A DNA stretch of 64,000 bases, from NCBI RefSeq assembly GCF_000769405.2, contig NZ_CP053439.1, positions 1,860,001-1,924,000 on the forward strand, read 5' to 3'. A program made the position numbers and the translations under genes. This document shows, in pieces, positions 46,881 through 58,012 of this stretch. Below the pieces are notes generated by a model that was given only the letters and a program-made list of their open reading frames with translations, made no database searches and was not told the origin of the DNA. Numbering within the stretch: position 1 is the stretch's first letter; the number at the start of each line of letters is the position of its first letter. Origin of the DNA: Rhizobium brockwellii (GTDB taxonomy: Bacteria; Pseudomonadota; Alphaproteobacteria; Rhizobiales; Rhizobiaceae).

Positions 46881-48404
46881 ATGATTCACGATTTCGAGAA
46901 CGTTCTCGCGGCCTCCGGAATATCGAAATTCTTTCCTGGCGCAGTGGCGCTGGATAAGGTCGATTTCACGCTCCGCAGAGGCGAGGTGCATGCATTGCTC
47001 GGCGAGAACGGCGCCGGCAAGTCGACGCTGATCAAGTGCATCACCGGCGCCTATCATCGTGACGAGGGCAGCCTGACGCTCGACGGCCAGGAAATCAATC
47101 CGGCCAATACGCTCGCCGCCCAGAAGCTGGGTATCGGCACGGTCTATCAGGAGGTCAATCTCCTTTCCAATCTGAGCGTCGCCGAAAACCTCTTTCTCGG
47201 ACGCCAGCCGAGGCGCTTCGGCATGACCGACGTCCGTGCGATGAACCGCAAGGCGCGCGATCTCCTCGCCGGCTATGGCGTCGATATCGACGTTACCGCC
47301 GAACTCGGCCGTTTCTCCGTCGCTGTCCAGCAGGTGGTTGCCATCGCCCGCGCCGTTGATCTTTCCGGCAAGGTGCTGATCCTCGACGAGCCCACCGCAA
47401 GTCTCGACAATCAGGAAGTCGCGCTGCTCTTCCGCATCATCGAAGACCTGAAAAAGCGCGGCCTCGGCATCGTCTTCATCACCCATTTTCTCGAGCAGGT
47501 CTATGCGATCAGCGACCGTATCACCGTGCTGCGCAACGGCAAGCTCGTCGGCACCCGCGACGCCGCCGATCTGCCGCGCCAGGGCCTGATCGCCATGATG
47601 CTCGGCCGCGAACTGGCGCATGTAGAAGAGACCGTCAGGGAACGCAGCCTTGCGGCCGGCGACGTCCGATATCATTTTGCAGGCTACGGCAAACGCGGCA
47701 AAGTCAAACCATTCGATCTTGAAGTGCGCGCCGGAGAGGTGGTCGGCGTTGCCGGACTGCTCGGTTCCGGCCGCACCGAAACCGCCGAACTGCTTTTCGG
47801 CATCGAGCATGCCGACAGCGGCAGCGCCACGATCGACGGCCAGCCGGTGACGATTTCGAGCCCGCGCGCCGCGATCGCAAAGGGTTTCGGCTTCTGCCCC
47901 GAGGACCGCAAGACCGATGGCATCATCGGCGACCTGTCGATCCGGGAGAACATCGCACTTGCCCTCCAGGCCCGCCGCGGCTGGACGCGGCCGCTGTCGC
48001 GTGCCGAGCAGAACACGCTTGCCGACCGTTACATCAAGGCGCTCGATATCCGCACCACCGATCGCGAGAAGCCGATCCGGCTACTGTCAGGCGGCAATCA
48101 GCAGAAGGCGATCCTCGCCCGCTGGCTGGCGACCAATCCCAAGTTTCTGATCCTCGACGAGCCGACCCGCGGCATCGATGTCGGCGCCCATGCCGAGATC
48201 ATCCGGCTGATCGAAGAGCTCTGCGCCGGCGGCATGTCGCTGATCGTGATTTCCTCGGAACTTGAAGAGCTTGTCGCCTATAGTTCACGTGTCATCGTAC
48301 TTCGCGACAGACAGCATATCGCTGAACTGACAGGCGAACGTATCACCGCTGCCGGCATCGTCGAAGCCATCGCCGCCGCCGAACAAAAGATGGAGGATGC
48401 ATGA
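46881..48404 (+). CDS. ytfR: sugar ABC transporter ATP-binding protein (YtfR-like, two ABC domains)
   Basis: 507 residues. First domain: Walker A GENGAGKST near 45-53 and VLILDEPTASLD; second domain has a modified P-loop GLLGSGRTETAELLF near 293 and LLSGGNQQKAILARW, ILDEPTRGIDVG. ATG 46881 is used since the longer frame runs into the repeat element. Overlaps the next gene by four bases. Confidence 0.9.
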   Translation: MIHDFENVLAASGISKFFPGAVALDKVDFTLRRGEVHALLGENGAGKSTLIKCITGAYHRDEGSLTLDGQEINPANTLAAQKLGIGTVYQEVNLLSNLSVAENLFLGRQPRRFGMTDVRAMNRKARDLLAGYGVDIDVTAELGRFSVAVQQVVAIARAVDLSGKVLILDEPTASLDNQEVALLFRIIEDLKKRGLGIVFITHFLEQVYAISDRITVLRNGKLVGTRDAADLPRQGLIAMMLGRELAHVEETVRERSLAAGDVRYHFAGYGKRGKVKPFDLEVRAGEVVGVAGLLGSGRTETAELLFGIEHADSGSATIDGQPVTISSPRAAIAKGFGFCPEDRKTDGIIGDLSIRENIALALQARRGWTRPLSRAEQNTLADRYIKALDIRTTDREKPIRLLSGGNQQKAILARWLATNPKFLILDEPTRGIDVGAHAEIIRLIEELCAGGMSLIVISSELEELVAYSSRVIVLRDRQHIAELTGERITAAGIVEAIAAAEQKMEDA

Positions 48405-49414
48405 GGTCCTCGCTGAAAGCGCTGGCATATCGCCTGGCGCCGCAATTGATTGCGCTCGTTGTCATTCTTCTGTTGAATTTCATAACGTCACCGCAGTTTT
48501 TTAATGTCGTGGTTCAGAATGATCGCCTCTATGGCAGCCTGATCGACGTGCTGAACCGCGGTGCGCCGGTGGCGCTGCTGGCGATCGGCATGACGTTGGT
48601 CATCGCCACCAAGGGCATCGACCTGTCCGTCGGTGCGGTCATCGCCATCTGCGGCGCAGTCGCCGCATCGTCGATTGTTTCAGGAAATTCAGTTGCCTAC
48701 ACCATTATCCTGACACTTATGATCGGGCTTGCCTGCGGCGTCTGGAACGGGTTCCTGGTGGCGGTCCTCAACATCCAGCCGATCATCGCCACGCTGGTGC
48801 TGATGGTGGCCGGCCGCGGCATCGCCCAGCTGATCACCGAAGGTGCGATCCTGACCTTCAACGATGACGGGCTGACCTTCTTCGGCAGCGGTTCCATGGC
48901 TCTCCTGCCGATGCCTGTCGTCATCTGGCTTCTCGTCGGCCTGCTCGTGATCCTGCTTGTCCGCCGCACGGCGCTCGGCATGCTGATCGAGGCCGTCGGC
49001 ATCAATCGCCGCGCCAGCACGCTCTCCGGCATTCAAACGCCGGTGCTGCTGATGGCGGTCTATATGCTGAGCGGGCTCTGCGCCTCGATCGCGGGCATCA
49101 TCGTCGCAGCCGACATCAAGGGCGCCGATGCCAACAATGCCGGCCTCTGGTTGGAACTCGACGCGATCCTCGCCGTCGTCGTCGGCGGCAATTCGCTGCT
49201 CGGCGGCCGCTTCAGCATTCTCGGGTCGCTGATCGGTGCGATGATCATCCAGGCGGTGAATACCGGCATCCTGTCCGCCGGCTTCCCGCCTGAATTCAAC
49301 CTGATCATCAAGGCCGTCATCATTATCGTCATCCTCGTCATCCAGTCGCCGGCGGTGCAATCGCTCGCCATCTTCGCCAGCCGCCGGCAGGGCGGTAGGG
49401 AGCAGCCGAAATGA
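48401..49414 (+). CDS. ytfT: sugar ABC transporter permease (YtfT-like)
   Basis: 337-residue membrane protein of the RbsC superfamily with about nine to ten helices. GMTLVIATKGIDLSVGAVIA near 65-84 and GIIVAADIKGADANNAGLWL with DAILAVVVGGNSLLGGRFS are the class signatures. Starts in the ATGA overlap with the ATPase gene and overlaps the second permease by four bases. Confidence 0.9.
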   Translation: MRSSLKALAYRLAPQLIALVVILLLNFITSPQFFNVVVQNDRLYGSLIDVLNRGAPVALLAIGMTLVIATKGIDLSVGAVIAICGAVAASSIVSGNSVAYTIILTLMIGLACGVWNGFLVAVLNIQPIIATLVLMVAGRGIAQLITEGAILTFNDDGLTFFGSGSMALLPMPVVIWLLVGLLVILLVRRTALGMLIEAVGINRRASTLSGIQTPVLLMAVYMLSGLCASIAGIIVAADIKGADANNAGLWLELDAILAVVVGGNSLLGGRFSILGSLIGAMIIQAVNTGILSAGFPPEFNLIIKAVIIIVILVIQSPAVQSLAIFASRRQGGREQPK

Positions 49415-50379
49415 ACTCCAAATACCTGCCGCTGCTTGCGACCATCGTCATCTTCGTGCTCGCCTATGCCGGCTGCGCGTTGCAATATCCGAACATTCTG
49501 TCGACGCGCGTCATCGGCAATCTTTTGACCGACAATGCCTTTCTCGGCATCGCTGCCGTCGGCATGACTTTCGTCATCATCTCGGGCGGCATCGATCTGT
49601 CGATCGGCTCGGTCATCGCCTTTACCGGCGTCTTCCTCGCGGTGATCCTGCAGAATACCTCGATCCATCCGCTGCTCGCCTTCGCGATCGTGCTCGTCAT
49701 CACCACTGCCTTCGGCGCCATCATGGGCGCGATCATCCACTATCTGGAAATGCCGGCCTTCATCGTCACGCTTGCCGGCATGTTCCTGGCGCGCGGCATG
49801 GCCTTCGTGCTCTCGATCGACAGCATCCCGATCGATCACGAATATTATTCGACGCTGACGAGCCTTTATTACCGTCTACCCGGCGGCGGGCGGCTGACGC
49901 TGATCGGCGGCATCATGCTTCTGGTCTTTGCCGTCGGCATCTTCATCGCCCAGCGCACCCGCTTCGGCACCAATGTCTATGCACTCGGCGGCGGTCCGCA
50001 GACGGCGCGGCTGATGGGCGTGCCGGTCGGCCGCACGACAATCCAGATCTATGCCCTGTCGGGCTTTCTTGCGGGCCTATCCGGGATCGTTTTTTCGCTG
50101 TACACCTCTGCCGGATATTCTCTTGCAGCAGTCGGCGTCGAACTCGATGCCATCGCGGCGGTGGTCATTGGGGGGACGCTGCTGACCGGAGGAGCGGGAT
50201 TCGTGGCGGGAACCTTGATCGGTATCCTGATCCAGGGGCTCATTCAGACCTACATCACCTTCGACGGCACGCTGTCGAGCTGGTGGACCAAGATCCTGAT
50301 TGGCCTTCTGCTGTTTGCATTCATCCTGATGCAGAAAGCCATCCTGTTCGTTTCCAGTCTGAACAAGAGGTACGCCTGA
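49411..50379 (+). CDS. yjfF: sugar ABC transporter permease (YjfF-like)
   Basis: 322-residue membrane protein, second permease. GMTFVIISGGIDLSIGSVIA near 51-70 and DAIAAVVIGGTLLTGGAGFV show the RbsC-type plan; YALGGGPQTARLMGVPVGRT is the coupling loop. The presence of two different permeases with YtfQ and YtfR types reproduces the E. coli galactofuranose importer layout. Confidence 0.9.
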   Translation: MNSKYLPLLATIVIFVLAYAGCALQYPNILSTRVIGNLLTDNAFLGIAAVGMTFVIISGGIDLSIGSVIAFTGVFLAVILQNTSIHPLLAFAIVLVITTAFGAIMGAIIHYLEMPAFIVTLAGMFLARGMAFVLSIDSIPIDHEYYSTLTSLYYRLPGGGRLTLIGGIMLLVFAVGIFIAQRTRFGTNVYALGGGPQTARLMGVPVGRTTIQIYALSGFLAGLSGIVFSLYTSAGYSLAAVGVELDAIAAVVIGGTLLTGGAGFVAGTLIGILIQGLIQTYITFDGTLSSWWTKILIGLLLFAFILMQKAILFVSSLNKRYA

Positions 50380-50395
50380 GGGGGAGACGGATCGC

Positions 50396-51181
50396 TTGCG
50401 CTACAAATTGGACGAGACACGCAAGACGGGGCGCAGAACCCGGACGAGCCACGCTCAGGTCGTCGACGAACTCGGTAAGGCGATCGTCGCCGGCACCTAT
50501 CCCGTCGGCTCGATCCTGCCGGGCGATACGGAACTGGCGCAGCGTTTCAAAGTGTCCCGCACGGTCTTGCGCGAGACGATGAAGACGCTCGCCGCCAAGG
50601 GCATGGTCGTCGCCAAGGCCCGGGTCGGCACGCGTGTGACTGAGAAGAATCTCTGGAACATGTTCGACAGCGAGATTATCGCCTGGCACTTCGACAACGG
50701 CGTGACGGAAGAATTCCTGCTGCAGCTCTACGATATTCGTCTCGCCTTCGAACCCTTCGCCGCCGGTCTCGTCGCCGAGCGAGCGAATGCCGACGAGATC
50801 GAAATGCTGCGCGGGCTGGCGCTCGAGATGGCAGCGGCTGGTCATACGGCCGACAGCCTGGCACTCGCCGACCTTCATTTTCACCTGGCGATCGCCGAAG
50901 CCTCGCACAATCCCTTCATGCGGACACTGGGCAGCCTCATCGAAGCGGCTCTCGTCGGCATGTTCCGGATGAGCACGCCGCCAACCGAAAACGGCTTCGC
51001 CAATATCGCCGATACCCATATGCGCATCGTCGACGCGATCGTGTCCGGCGATAACGCCGCCGCGCGCCGTGCGATGGAGGACGTCATCCTGGACGGTCGC
51101 ATTCACGTGCACGAAGCCTTCGCGGCCCGCGGTTCCGAGGCCATCATAGGATCGATTTCGGCCGTAATTTCACCTTTGTGA
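50396..51181 (+). CDS. FadR-subfamily GntR transcriptional regulator
   Basis: 261 residues from TTG 50396, with GGGGGAG about nine bases before, and 16 bases after the permease gene, so part of the transporter operon. Winged helix at about 18-90 (IVAGTYPVGSILPGDTELAQ, RFKVSRTVLRETMKTLAAKG), FCD domain from about 110 with DLHFHLAIAEASHNPF and THMRIVDAI providing the metal histidines. Probably regulates the ytf-type operon in response to a sugar acid or sugar. Confidence 0.88.
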   Translation: MRYKLDETRKTGRRTRTSHAQVVDELGKAIVAGTYPVGSILPGDTELAQRFKVSRTVLRETMKTLAAKGMVVAKARVGTRVTEKNLWNMFDSEIIAWHFDNGVTEEFLLQLYDIRLAFEPFAAGLVAERANADEIEMLRGLALEMAAAGHTADSLALADLHFHLAIAEASHNPFMRTLGSLIEAALVGMFRMSTPPTENGFANIADTHMRIVDAIVSGDNAAARRAMEDVILDGRIHVHEAFAARGSEAIIGSISAVISPL

Positions 51182-51207
51182 AGGCTTTGCATATCGACAG
51201 CGATTTA

Positions 51208-51238
51208 TCCTTAAATCGATTCCGATTTAGGGATTTTT
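51208..51238 (+). terminator. TAAATCG hairpin with T run
   Basis: TCCTTAAATCG (51208-51218) pairs with CGATTTAGGGA (51223-51233) across a four-base loop with one wobble, followed by TTTTT. It lies 27 bases after the regulator stop and is a sequence relative of the hairpin at 46675-46701, so this repeat type appears to serve as terminator here. Confidence 0.7.
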
Positions 51239-51289
51239 GCAGTATGAGGCGATAAAGCCGCCTCATGGCGCGGATTCGCGGAGCAAATC

Positions 51290-52651
51290 ATGGAACGCAC
51301 TTGTCTTGCCGTCATCCTTGCCGCCGGTGACAGCACGCGGATGAAATCCTCGAAATCGAAGGTGCTGCATCCGGTCGCCGGACGGCCGATGATCGCCCAT
51401 GTGGTCGAGGCGGTCGCCTCCGCCGGCATCTCGTCCGTCGCCCTTGTCGTCGGCCGTGATGCCGAGGACGTGGCAAAGGCGGCGAGCATCGGCGGCGTCA
51501 GCATCGAATCCTATCTGCAGAAGGAACGCCTCGGCACCGGCCATGCAGTGCTGGCGGCGCGTGAAGCGATCGCCAAGGGCTACGACGATATCCTCGTCAC
51601 CTATGGCGATGTGCCGCTTCAGACCGACGGACCGCTGAAGGCCGCCCGCCAGGGCCTTGCCAATGGCAGCGATGTCGTCGTCATCGGCTTCCACACTGAC
51701 CGCCCGAGCGGCTACGGCCGCCTGCTCGTCAAGGATGGCGAACTCATCGCCATCCGCGAGGAGAAGGACGCGACCGATGCCGAGCGCACCGTCACCTGGT
51801 GCAACAGCGGGCTGATGGCGATCAACGGCAGCAAGGCGCTCGATCTTCTCACGCGCATCGGCAATGCCAATGCCAAGGGCGAATTCTATCTGACCGATCT
51901 CGTCGAGATCGCCCGTTCGCTCGGCGGACGCGTCACGGCCGTCGATGCTCCCGAGATCGAGATGACCGGCTGCAACACCCGTGCCGAACTCGCCGTTATC
52001 GAACGTTTCTGGCAGGAGCGCCGCCGCCACCAGATGATGCTTTCAGGCGTCACCATGATCGCGCCGGAAACGGTCTTTCTCTCCTACGATACCGTCATCG
52101 GTCAGGATGCGCTGATCGAGCCGAACGTCGTCTTCGGTCCTGATGCTGTGATCGACAGCGGCGCCGTCATCCATGCCTTCTCGCATATCGAAGGCGCGCA
52201 CGTCAGTCAGGGCGCGACCGTCGGGCCCTTTGCGCGACTGCGGCCGGGTGCGGATCTCGGCACCGGTTCGAAGGTCGGCAATTTCTGCGAGGTCAAGAAT
52301 GGCCGGCTCGGCGAGGGCGCCAAGGTCAACCACCTGACTTATATCGGCGATGCCGTCATTGGCGCCGGCAGCAATATCGGCGCCGGGACGATCACCTGCA
52401 ACTATGACGGCGTCAACAAGAGCGAGACGGTGATCGGCGAAAACGCCTTCATCGGTTCCAACTCCTCGCTGGTGGCGCCGGTGACGATCGGCGACGGTGC
52501 CTATATCGCCTCCGGCAGCGTCATCACCGCCAACGTGCCGGCGGACGCGCTGGCGCTCGGTCGTGCCCGGCAGGAGAACAAGCCCGGCCGCGCGACGCTG
52601 CTACGCGAGCGTGCGCTGGCCATCAAGGCGGCGAAGAAGGCGAAAGCCTGA
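51290..52651 (+). CDS. glmU: bifunctional UDP-N-acetylglucosamine pyrophosphorylase/glucosamine-1-phosphate N-acetyltransferase
   Basis: 453 residues. N-terminal nucleotidyltransferase domain opens with [20 protein letters not shown] (the LxxGxGTxM-type loop), with TYGDVPL near 104-110 and LITDxVEIA-like [10 protein letters not shown]. From about 250 the left-handed beta-helix of hexapeptide repeats carries the acetyltransferase, with [11 protein letters not shown] and [14 protein letters not shown]. It makes UDP-GlcNAc for peptidoglycan and lipopolysaccharide. Next gene is glmS, 109 bases on. Confidence 0.96.
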   Translation: MERTCLAVILAAGDSTRMKSSKSKVLHPVAGRPMIAHVVEAVASAGISSVALVVGRDAEDVAKAASIGGVSIESYLQKERLGTGHAVLAAREAIAKGYDDILVTYGDVPLQTDGPLKAARQGLANGSDVVVIGFHTDRPSGYGRLLVKDGELIAIREEKDATDAERTVTWCNSGLMAINGSKALDLLTRIGNANAKGEFYLTDLVEIARSLGGRVTAVDAPEIEMTGCNTRAELAVIERFWQERRRHQMMLSGVTMIAPETVFLSYDTVIGQDALIEPNVVFGPDAVIDSGAVIHAFSHIEGAHVSQGATVGPFARLRPGADLGTGSKVGNFCEVKNGRLGEGAKVNHLTYIGDAVIGAGSNIGAGTITCNYDGVNKSETVIGENAFIGSNSSLVAPVTIGDGAYIASGSVITANVPADALALGRARQENKPGRATLLRERALAIKAAKKAKA

Positions 52652-52760
52652 TCGGCCTTGCGTAACCGGCGGAAATTCAAAGTGACCGCCGAGGTGATTG
52701 AGAAATAAGCAGGAATCGTTAGGACTGGCCTCATTGTTTGAGGCTTCGTGGGGATATTAT

Positions 52761-54587
<1,827 letters not shown>

Positions 54588-54722
54588 GCCTGTAACGCCG
54601 CGACCGTCGCGCCGAAACATATTGTGCGACGCCCCGAATTCTGGCAATTTTGCTCTGCGGACAAGGGGGAAGGGCCGGCGTACCGGCCTGTCCACGACTG
54701 AGATGGAGATCATCAGGAAACG

Positions 54723-55430
54723 ATGACCGACAACACCCCCAGAATGCCGGTCGCGACGCGGCTGAGGAACAATTTTCTCGCAGGGCTGATCATCTGCGCG
54801 CCGATCGCGATTACCATCTGGCTGACCTGGACCTTCATCCATTGGTCGGACAGTTGGGTCCGGCCCTATATTCCAGCGCGCTGGAATCCGGAAAGCTATC
54901 TCAATTTCGCCATTCCCGGTTTCGGCCTGCTGATTGCCATCGTGCTGATCACCGTCGTCGGCTTTCTCGGCAAGAACCTCATCGGCCAGAGCATCGTCCG
55001 TTTCGGCGAATCGATCGTTCAGCGCATGCCGCTGGTGCGCACGATCTACAGAAGCGTGAAACAGATTTTCGAAACCGTGCTGAAGGAACAGGCGAATTCC
55101 TTCAAGAAGGTCGGCCTCATCGAATATCCGGGTCCCGGCCTCTGGGCACTGATCTTCATCGCCACCGACGCCAAGGGCGAAATCGCTTCGAAGTTCAATG
55201 CGATGGGCCAGGACATGGTCGCCGTCTTCCTGCCGCCGACGCCGGTGCCGACCGCCGGCTTCCTCATCTTCGTGCCGCGCGAGAAGATCGTCATGCTCGA
55301 TATGTCGCCGGAAGACGCCGCCAAGTTCCTGATTTCAGGCGGGCTCGTGGCGCCCGAGCACAAGCCGGCTGATCCGAAGCAGAAGCATTTGCCGCGGCCG
55401 AAGCCGGTGGCGGTTTCCAAAGCGGAATGA
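54723..55430 (+). CDS. DUF502 family membrane protein
   Basis: 235 residues. Two membrane segments at about 17-40 (FLAGLIICAPIAITIWLTWT) and 62-85 (IPGFGLLIAIVLITVVGFLG), then a soluble domain with MPLVRTIYRSVKQIFETVL and VFLPPTPVPTAGFLIFVPRE, the diagnostic DUF502 motifs. Role unknown in bacteria. The stop codon TGA 55428-55430 touches a RIME-like repeat. Convergent with recG. Confidence 0.88.
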   Translation: MTDNTPRMPVATRLRNNFLAGLIICAPIAITIWLTWTFIHWSDSWVRPYIPARWNPESYLNFAIPGFGLLIAIVLITVVGFLGKNLIGQSIVRFGESIVQRMPLVRTIYRSVKQIFETVLKEQANSFKKVGLIEYPGPGLWALIFIATDAKGEIASKFNAMGQDMVAVFLPPTPVPTAGFLIFVPREKIVMLDMSPEDAAKFLISGGLVAPEHKPADPKQKHLPRPKPVAVSKAE

Positions 55431-55478
55431 TGCATGTCGCCCAAAAGTGTTCAGCGGTTTTGGGGCAACGACATGCAT
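55430..55478. repeat. RIME-like palindromic repeat
   Basis: Outer stem ATGCATGTCG (55430-55439) with CGACATGCAT (55469-55478), inner stem CCCAAAA (55440-55446) with TTTTGGG (55458-55464), loop GTGTTCAGCGG, four-base bulge GCAA on the right. Same architecture as 13621-13668 with both stems changed. A fragment AAAGCGCCGTAGCG (55492-55505) resembling the CTACAGCG repeat follows. It lies between convergent genes. Confidence 0.78.
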
Positions 55479-55509
55479 AGAACAAAGACTTAAAGCGCCG
55501 TAGCGTGCT

Positions 55510-57615
55510 TTATCCAGCCCTGAGAAAACGGATCGCCTCGTCGCGACGGAAAAGATAGAGCAGGGTGCGGATCGCCGCTCCCCTTTCGCTGGTCAGCTCC
55601 GGATCCCGCTCGATGAGGTAAGCCGCATCCTTGCGGGCGATCTCCAGCAGGTCGGCATGCGCCTCGAGGCTGGCGATGCGGAAGCCCGGCGTGCCGGATT
55701 GCCGTGTGCCGAGCAATTCGCCTTCGCCGCGCAGCTTCAGGTCCTCCTCGGCAATGCGGAAACCGTCCTCCGTCTCCCGCATGATCGAAAGCCTGGCATG
55801 GCCGGTCTCGCCGAGTGGTCCCTTGTAGAGCAGGATGCAGGTCGAGGCTTCGTCTCCGCGCCCGACGCGGCCGCGCAGCTGATGCAATTGCGCCAGGCCG
55901 AAGCGTTCGGCATGTTCGATCACCATGATCGTCGCATCCGGCACGTCGACACCGACCTCGACGACGGTCGTGGCGACGAGCAGCCGGGTCTCGCCATTCT
56001 TGAACGCCATCATCGCCGCGTCCTTTTCCGGCCCGCTCATGCGACCGTGGATGAGGCCGATGCCCGGGCCAAGTGCTGAGACCAGCGTCGCATGCCGTTC
56101 CTCGGCCGACATCAGGTCGAGTTCCTCGGACTCTTCCACCAGCGGGCAGATCCAGTAGGCCTTCTTGCCCTCAGTGATCGCGCTTTGCAGCCGGCCGACG
56201 ATTTCGCCGGTCCGTTCCATCGGCACGGTGATCGTCTGGATCGGCTTGCGGCCGGCCGGCTTTTCGGTGAGCTTGGAGACGTCCATATCGCCGAAGGCGG
56301 CAAGCACCAGCGTGCGCGGGATCGGCGTTGCCGTCATGACCAGCATATGCGGCGAGAGGCCCTTGGCGGTCAGCCGCAGGCGCTGATGCACGCCGAAACG
56401 GTGCTGCTCGTCGACGACGGCAAGCATCAGATTGGCATAGGCGACGCTGTCCTGGAACAGCGCATGCGTGCCGATGACGATCTGGGCAGCGCCCGAGGCG
56501 ATTCGCTCCAGGATTTCCTCCCGTTCGCGTCCCTTGGTGCGCCCGGTCAGCACCTCGATGCCGAGCCCGGCGGCGGCGGCGAATTTCGAGATCGTTGTGT
56601 GGTGCTGCCGCGCCAGGATTTCGGTCGGCGCCATCAGCACGGCCTGGCCGCCGCTCTCGATCACCGCCGCCATCGCCATCAGCGCCACCAGCGTCTTGCC
56701 GGAACCGACATCGCCCTGCAGCAGCCGCAGCATGCGCTCGTTGCCGGCCATATCCTTCAAAACCTCGGCGATCGCCTCGTTCTGGCTGCCGGTCAGCGAG
56801 AAGGGCAAGGTCTTCAGGATCTTGCTGCTGATGGCGCCGGTCGCAGTGACCGGCTGGCCCGCTACCTTGCGCAGCCTCTGCCGCACCAGGCTCAGCGACA
56901 GCTGGCCGGCGAGGAACTCGTCATAGGCAAGCCGCCGCCGGGCAGGGGCTTGCGGGTCTATATCGCTGGGATCGCGCGGCTCGTGCAGCATGTGGAAACT
57001 GTCGCGGATCGACGGCAGGCCCTGTTTCTCAGTCAGCGCCAGGTCGATCCATTCCGGCAGCTCGGGAAAACGCGGCAGGCCGGCGTCGATGATCTTGCGC
57101 AGCGTCTTCGGCGAGAGCCCCGCCGTCAGCGGATAGATTGGCTCGACCAGCGGCAGGCTCTCCGCCTCGTCGGCCCTGACGATATAATCGGGATGCACCA
57201 TCGAGGCGCGGCCGTTGAACCAGTCGATCTTGCCGCTGACCGTCACCTCCGCGTCCACAGGCAGCTGCTTTTCCAGCCACGCCGCCTGTCCGCGGAAGAA
57301 CACCAGCGTCAGTTCGCCGGTCTCGTCATGCAGGAAGACGCGGTAGGGGATATTGCTTTTGCCGCCCGGCGGCACTTGGTGGCGGTCGACGCGCGCCGTG
57401 ATCGTCACGATCGCCCCCTGCGGCGCGCGGGCGATGCCTGGCTGGTTGCGCCGGTCGATCAGCGAGAAGGGCGCGTGGAAGAGCAGATCGATGACCCGGC
57501 AATCCTCCAGCGTCTCGCGCCCGAGCAGCTTGACCAGCAGGTCGGCGATCTTCGGGCCGACGCCCGGAAGGCCCGAAATAGGGGAAAACAGAGGATCGAG
57601 AATGGCGGGGCGCAT
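55510..57615 (-). CDS. recG: ATP-dependent DNA helicase RecG
   Basis: 701 residues. Wedge/OB domain in the N-terminal third (LPGVGPKIADLLVKLLG, then DRRNQPGIA), helicase core with Walker A GDVGSGKTLVALMA near 300-313, DEQHRFG near 403-409, TATPIPRTL, and C-terminal motif VI QLRGRVGRG, with the TRG-region GTRQSGTPGF. It remodels stalled replication forks and Holliday junctions. ATG 57615 is the family-like start. Divergent from sdhE-mfd by 91 bases. Confidence 0.96.
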   Translation of the reverse strand: MRPAILDPLFSPISGLPGVGPKIADLLVKLLGRETLEDCRVIDLLFHAPFSLIDRRNQPGIARAPQGAIVTITARVDRHQVPPGGKSNIPYRVFLHDETGELTLVFFRGQAAWLEKQLPVDAEVTVSGKIDWFNGRASMVHPDYIVRADEAESLPLVEPIYPLTAGLSPKTLRKIIDAGLPRFPELPEWIDLALTEKQGLPSIRDSFHMLHEPRDPSDIDPQAPARRRLAYDEFLAGQLSLSLVRQRLRKVAGQPVTATGAISSKILKTLPFSLTGSQNEAIAEVLKDMAGNERMLRLLQGDVGSGKTLVALMAMAAVIESGGQAVLMAPTEILARQHHTTISKFAAAAGLGIEVLTGRTKGREREEILERIASGAAQIVIGTHALFQDSVAYANLMLAVVDEQHRFGVHQRLRLTAKGLSPHMLVMTATPIPRTLVLAAFGDMDVSKLTEKPAGRKPIQTITVPMERTGEIVGRLQSAITEGKKAYWICPLVEESEELDLMSAEERHATLVSALGPGIGLIHGRMSGPEKDAAMMAFKNGETRLLVATTVVEVGVDVPDATIMVIEHAERFGLAQLHQLRGRVGRGDEASTCILLYKGPLGETGHARLSIMRETEDGFRIAEEDLKLRGEGELLGTRQSGTPGFRIASLEAHADLLEIARKDAAYLIERDPELTSERGAAIRTLLYLFRRDEAIRFLRAG

Positions 57616-57706
57616 GCGGCCAAAATGCGATGAACAATGCGGCCTTGGCAAGGCTGACAAGCCGCTTTCCAGGGTCTATAGAGGCGCATCAACAGGAAGG
57701 TATGCC

Positions 57707-58012
57707 ATGACAGGTGTCACGCTCACCAGTGCCGGTCTCGACCCGCGCCGCCGCCGGATCCTTTTCCGCTGCTGGCATCGCGGCATTCGCGAGATGGATC
57801 TGGTCTTCGGACAGTTCGCCGAAGCCGAGGTCGCCAGATTGTCGGAAGCCGAGCTCGACGAGTTCGAGACGATCATGGCGGAAGAGGACAACGATCTCGT
57901 CCGCTGGATCATGGGAACATGGCCGGTGCCAGAGCGTTTCCAAACACCGATGTTTGCCCGCATCGCCGCCTATAAGCCCGATTTTGACAAGCCCCTCAGG
58001 ACGCCGGAATGA
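57707..58012 (+). CDS. sdhE: FAD assembly factor SdhE (DUF339)
   Basis: 101 residues. The hallmark RGIREMD is at 25-31, followed by DLVFGQFAEAEVARLSEAEL and a late DLVRWIMG. The protein helps attach FAD covalently to succinate dehydrogenase flavoprotein. ATG 57707 is in the right frame; the nearby ATG 57702 is not. It overlaps mfd by four bases (ATGA), an association I know from other alphaproteobacteria. Confidence 0.9.
   Translation: MTGVTLTSAGLDPRRRRILFRCWHRGIREMDLVFGQFAEAEVARLSEAELDEFETIMAEEDNDLVRWIMGTWPVPERFQTPMFARIAAYKPDFDKPLRTPE

Noticed and set aside
51244..51266. ATGAGGCG/CGCCTCAT hairpin before glmU
   Set aside because: Eight base pairs in GC-rich DNA with no further context; could be chance, and it does not hide the glmU start.
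52652..52760. glmS ribozyme-type leader
   Set aside because: The leader is only about 109 bases with one small hairpin and lacks anything resembling the glmS ribozyme, which is known from Firmicutes.
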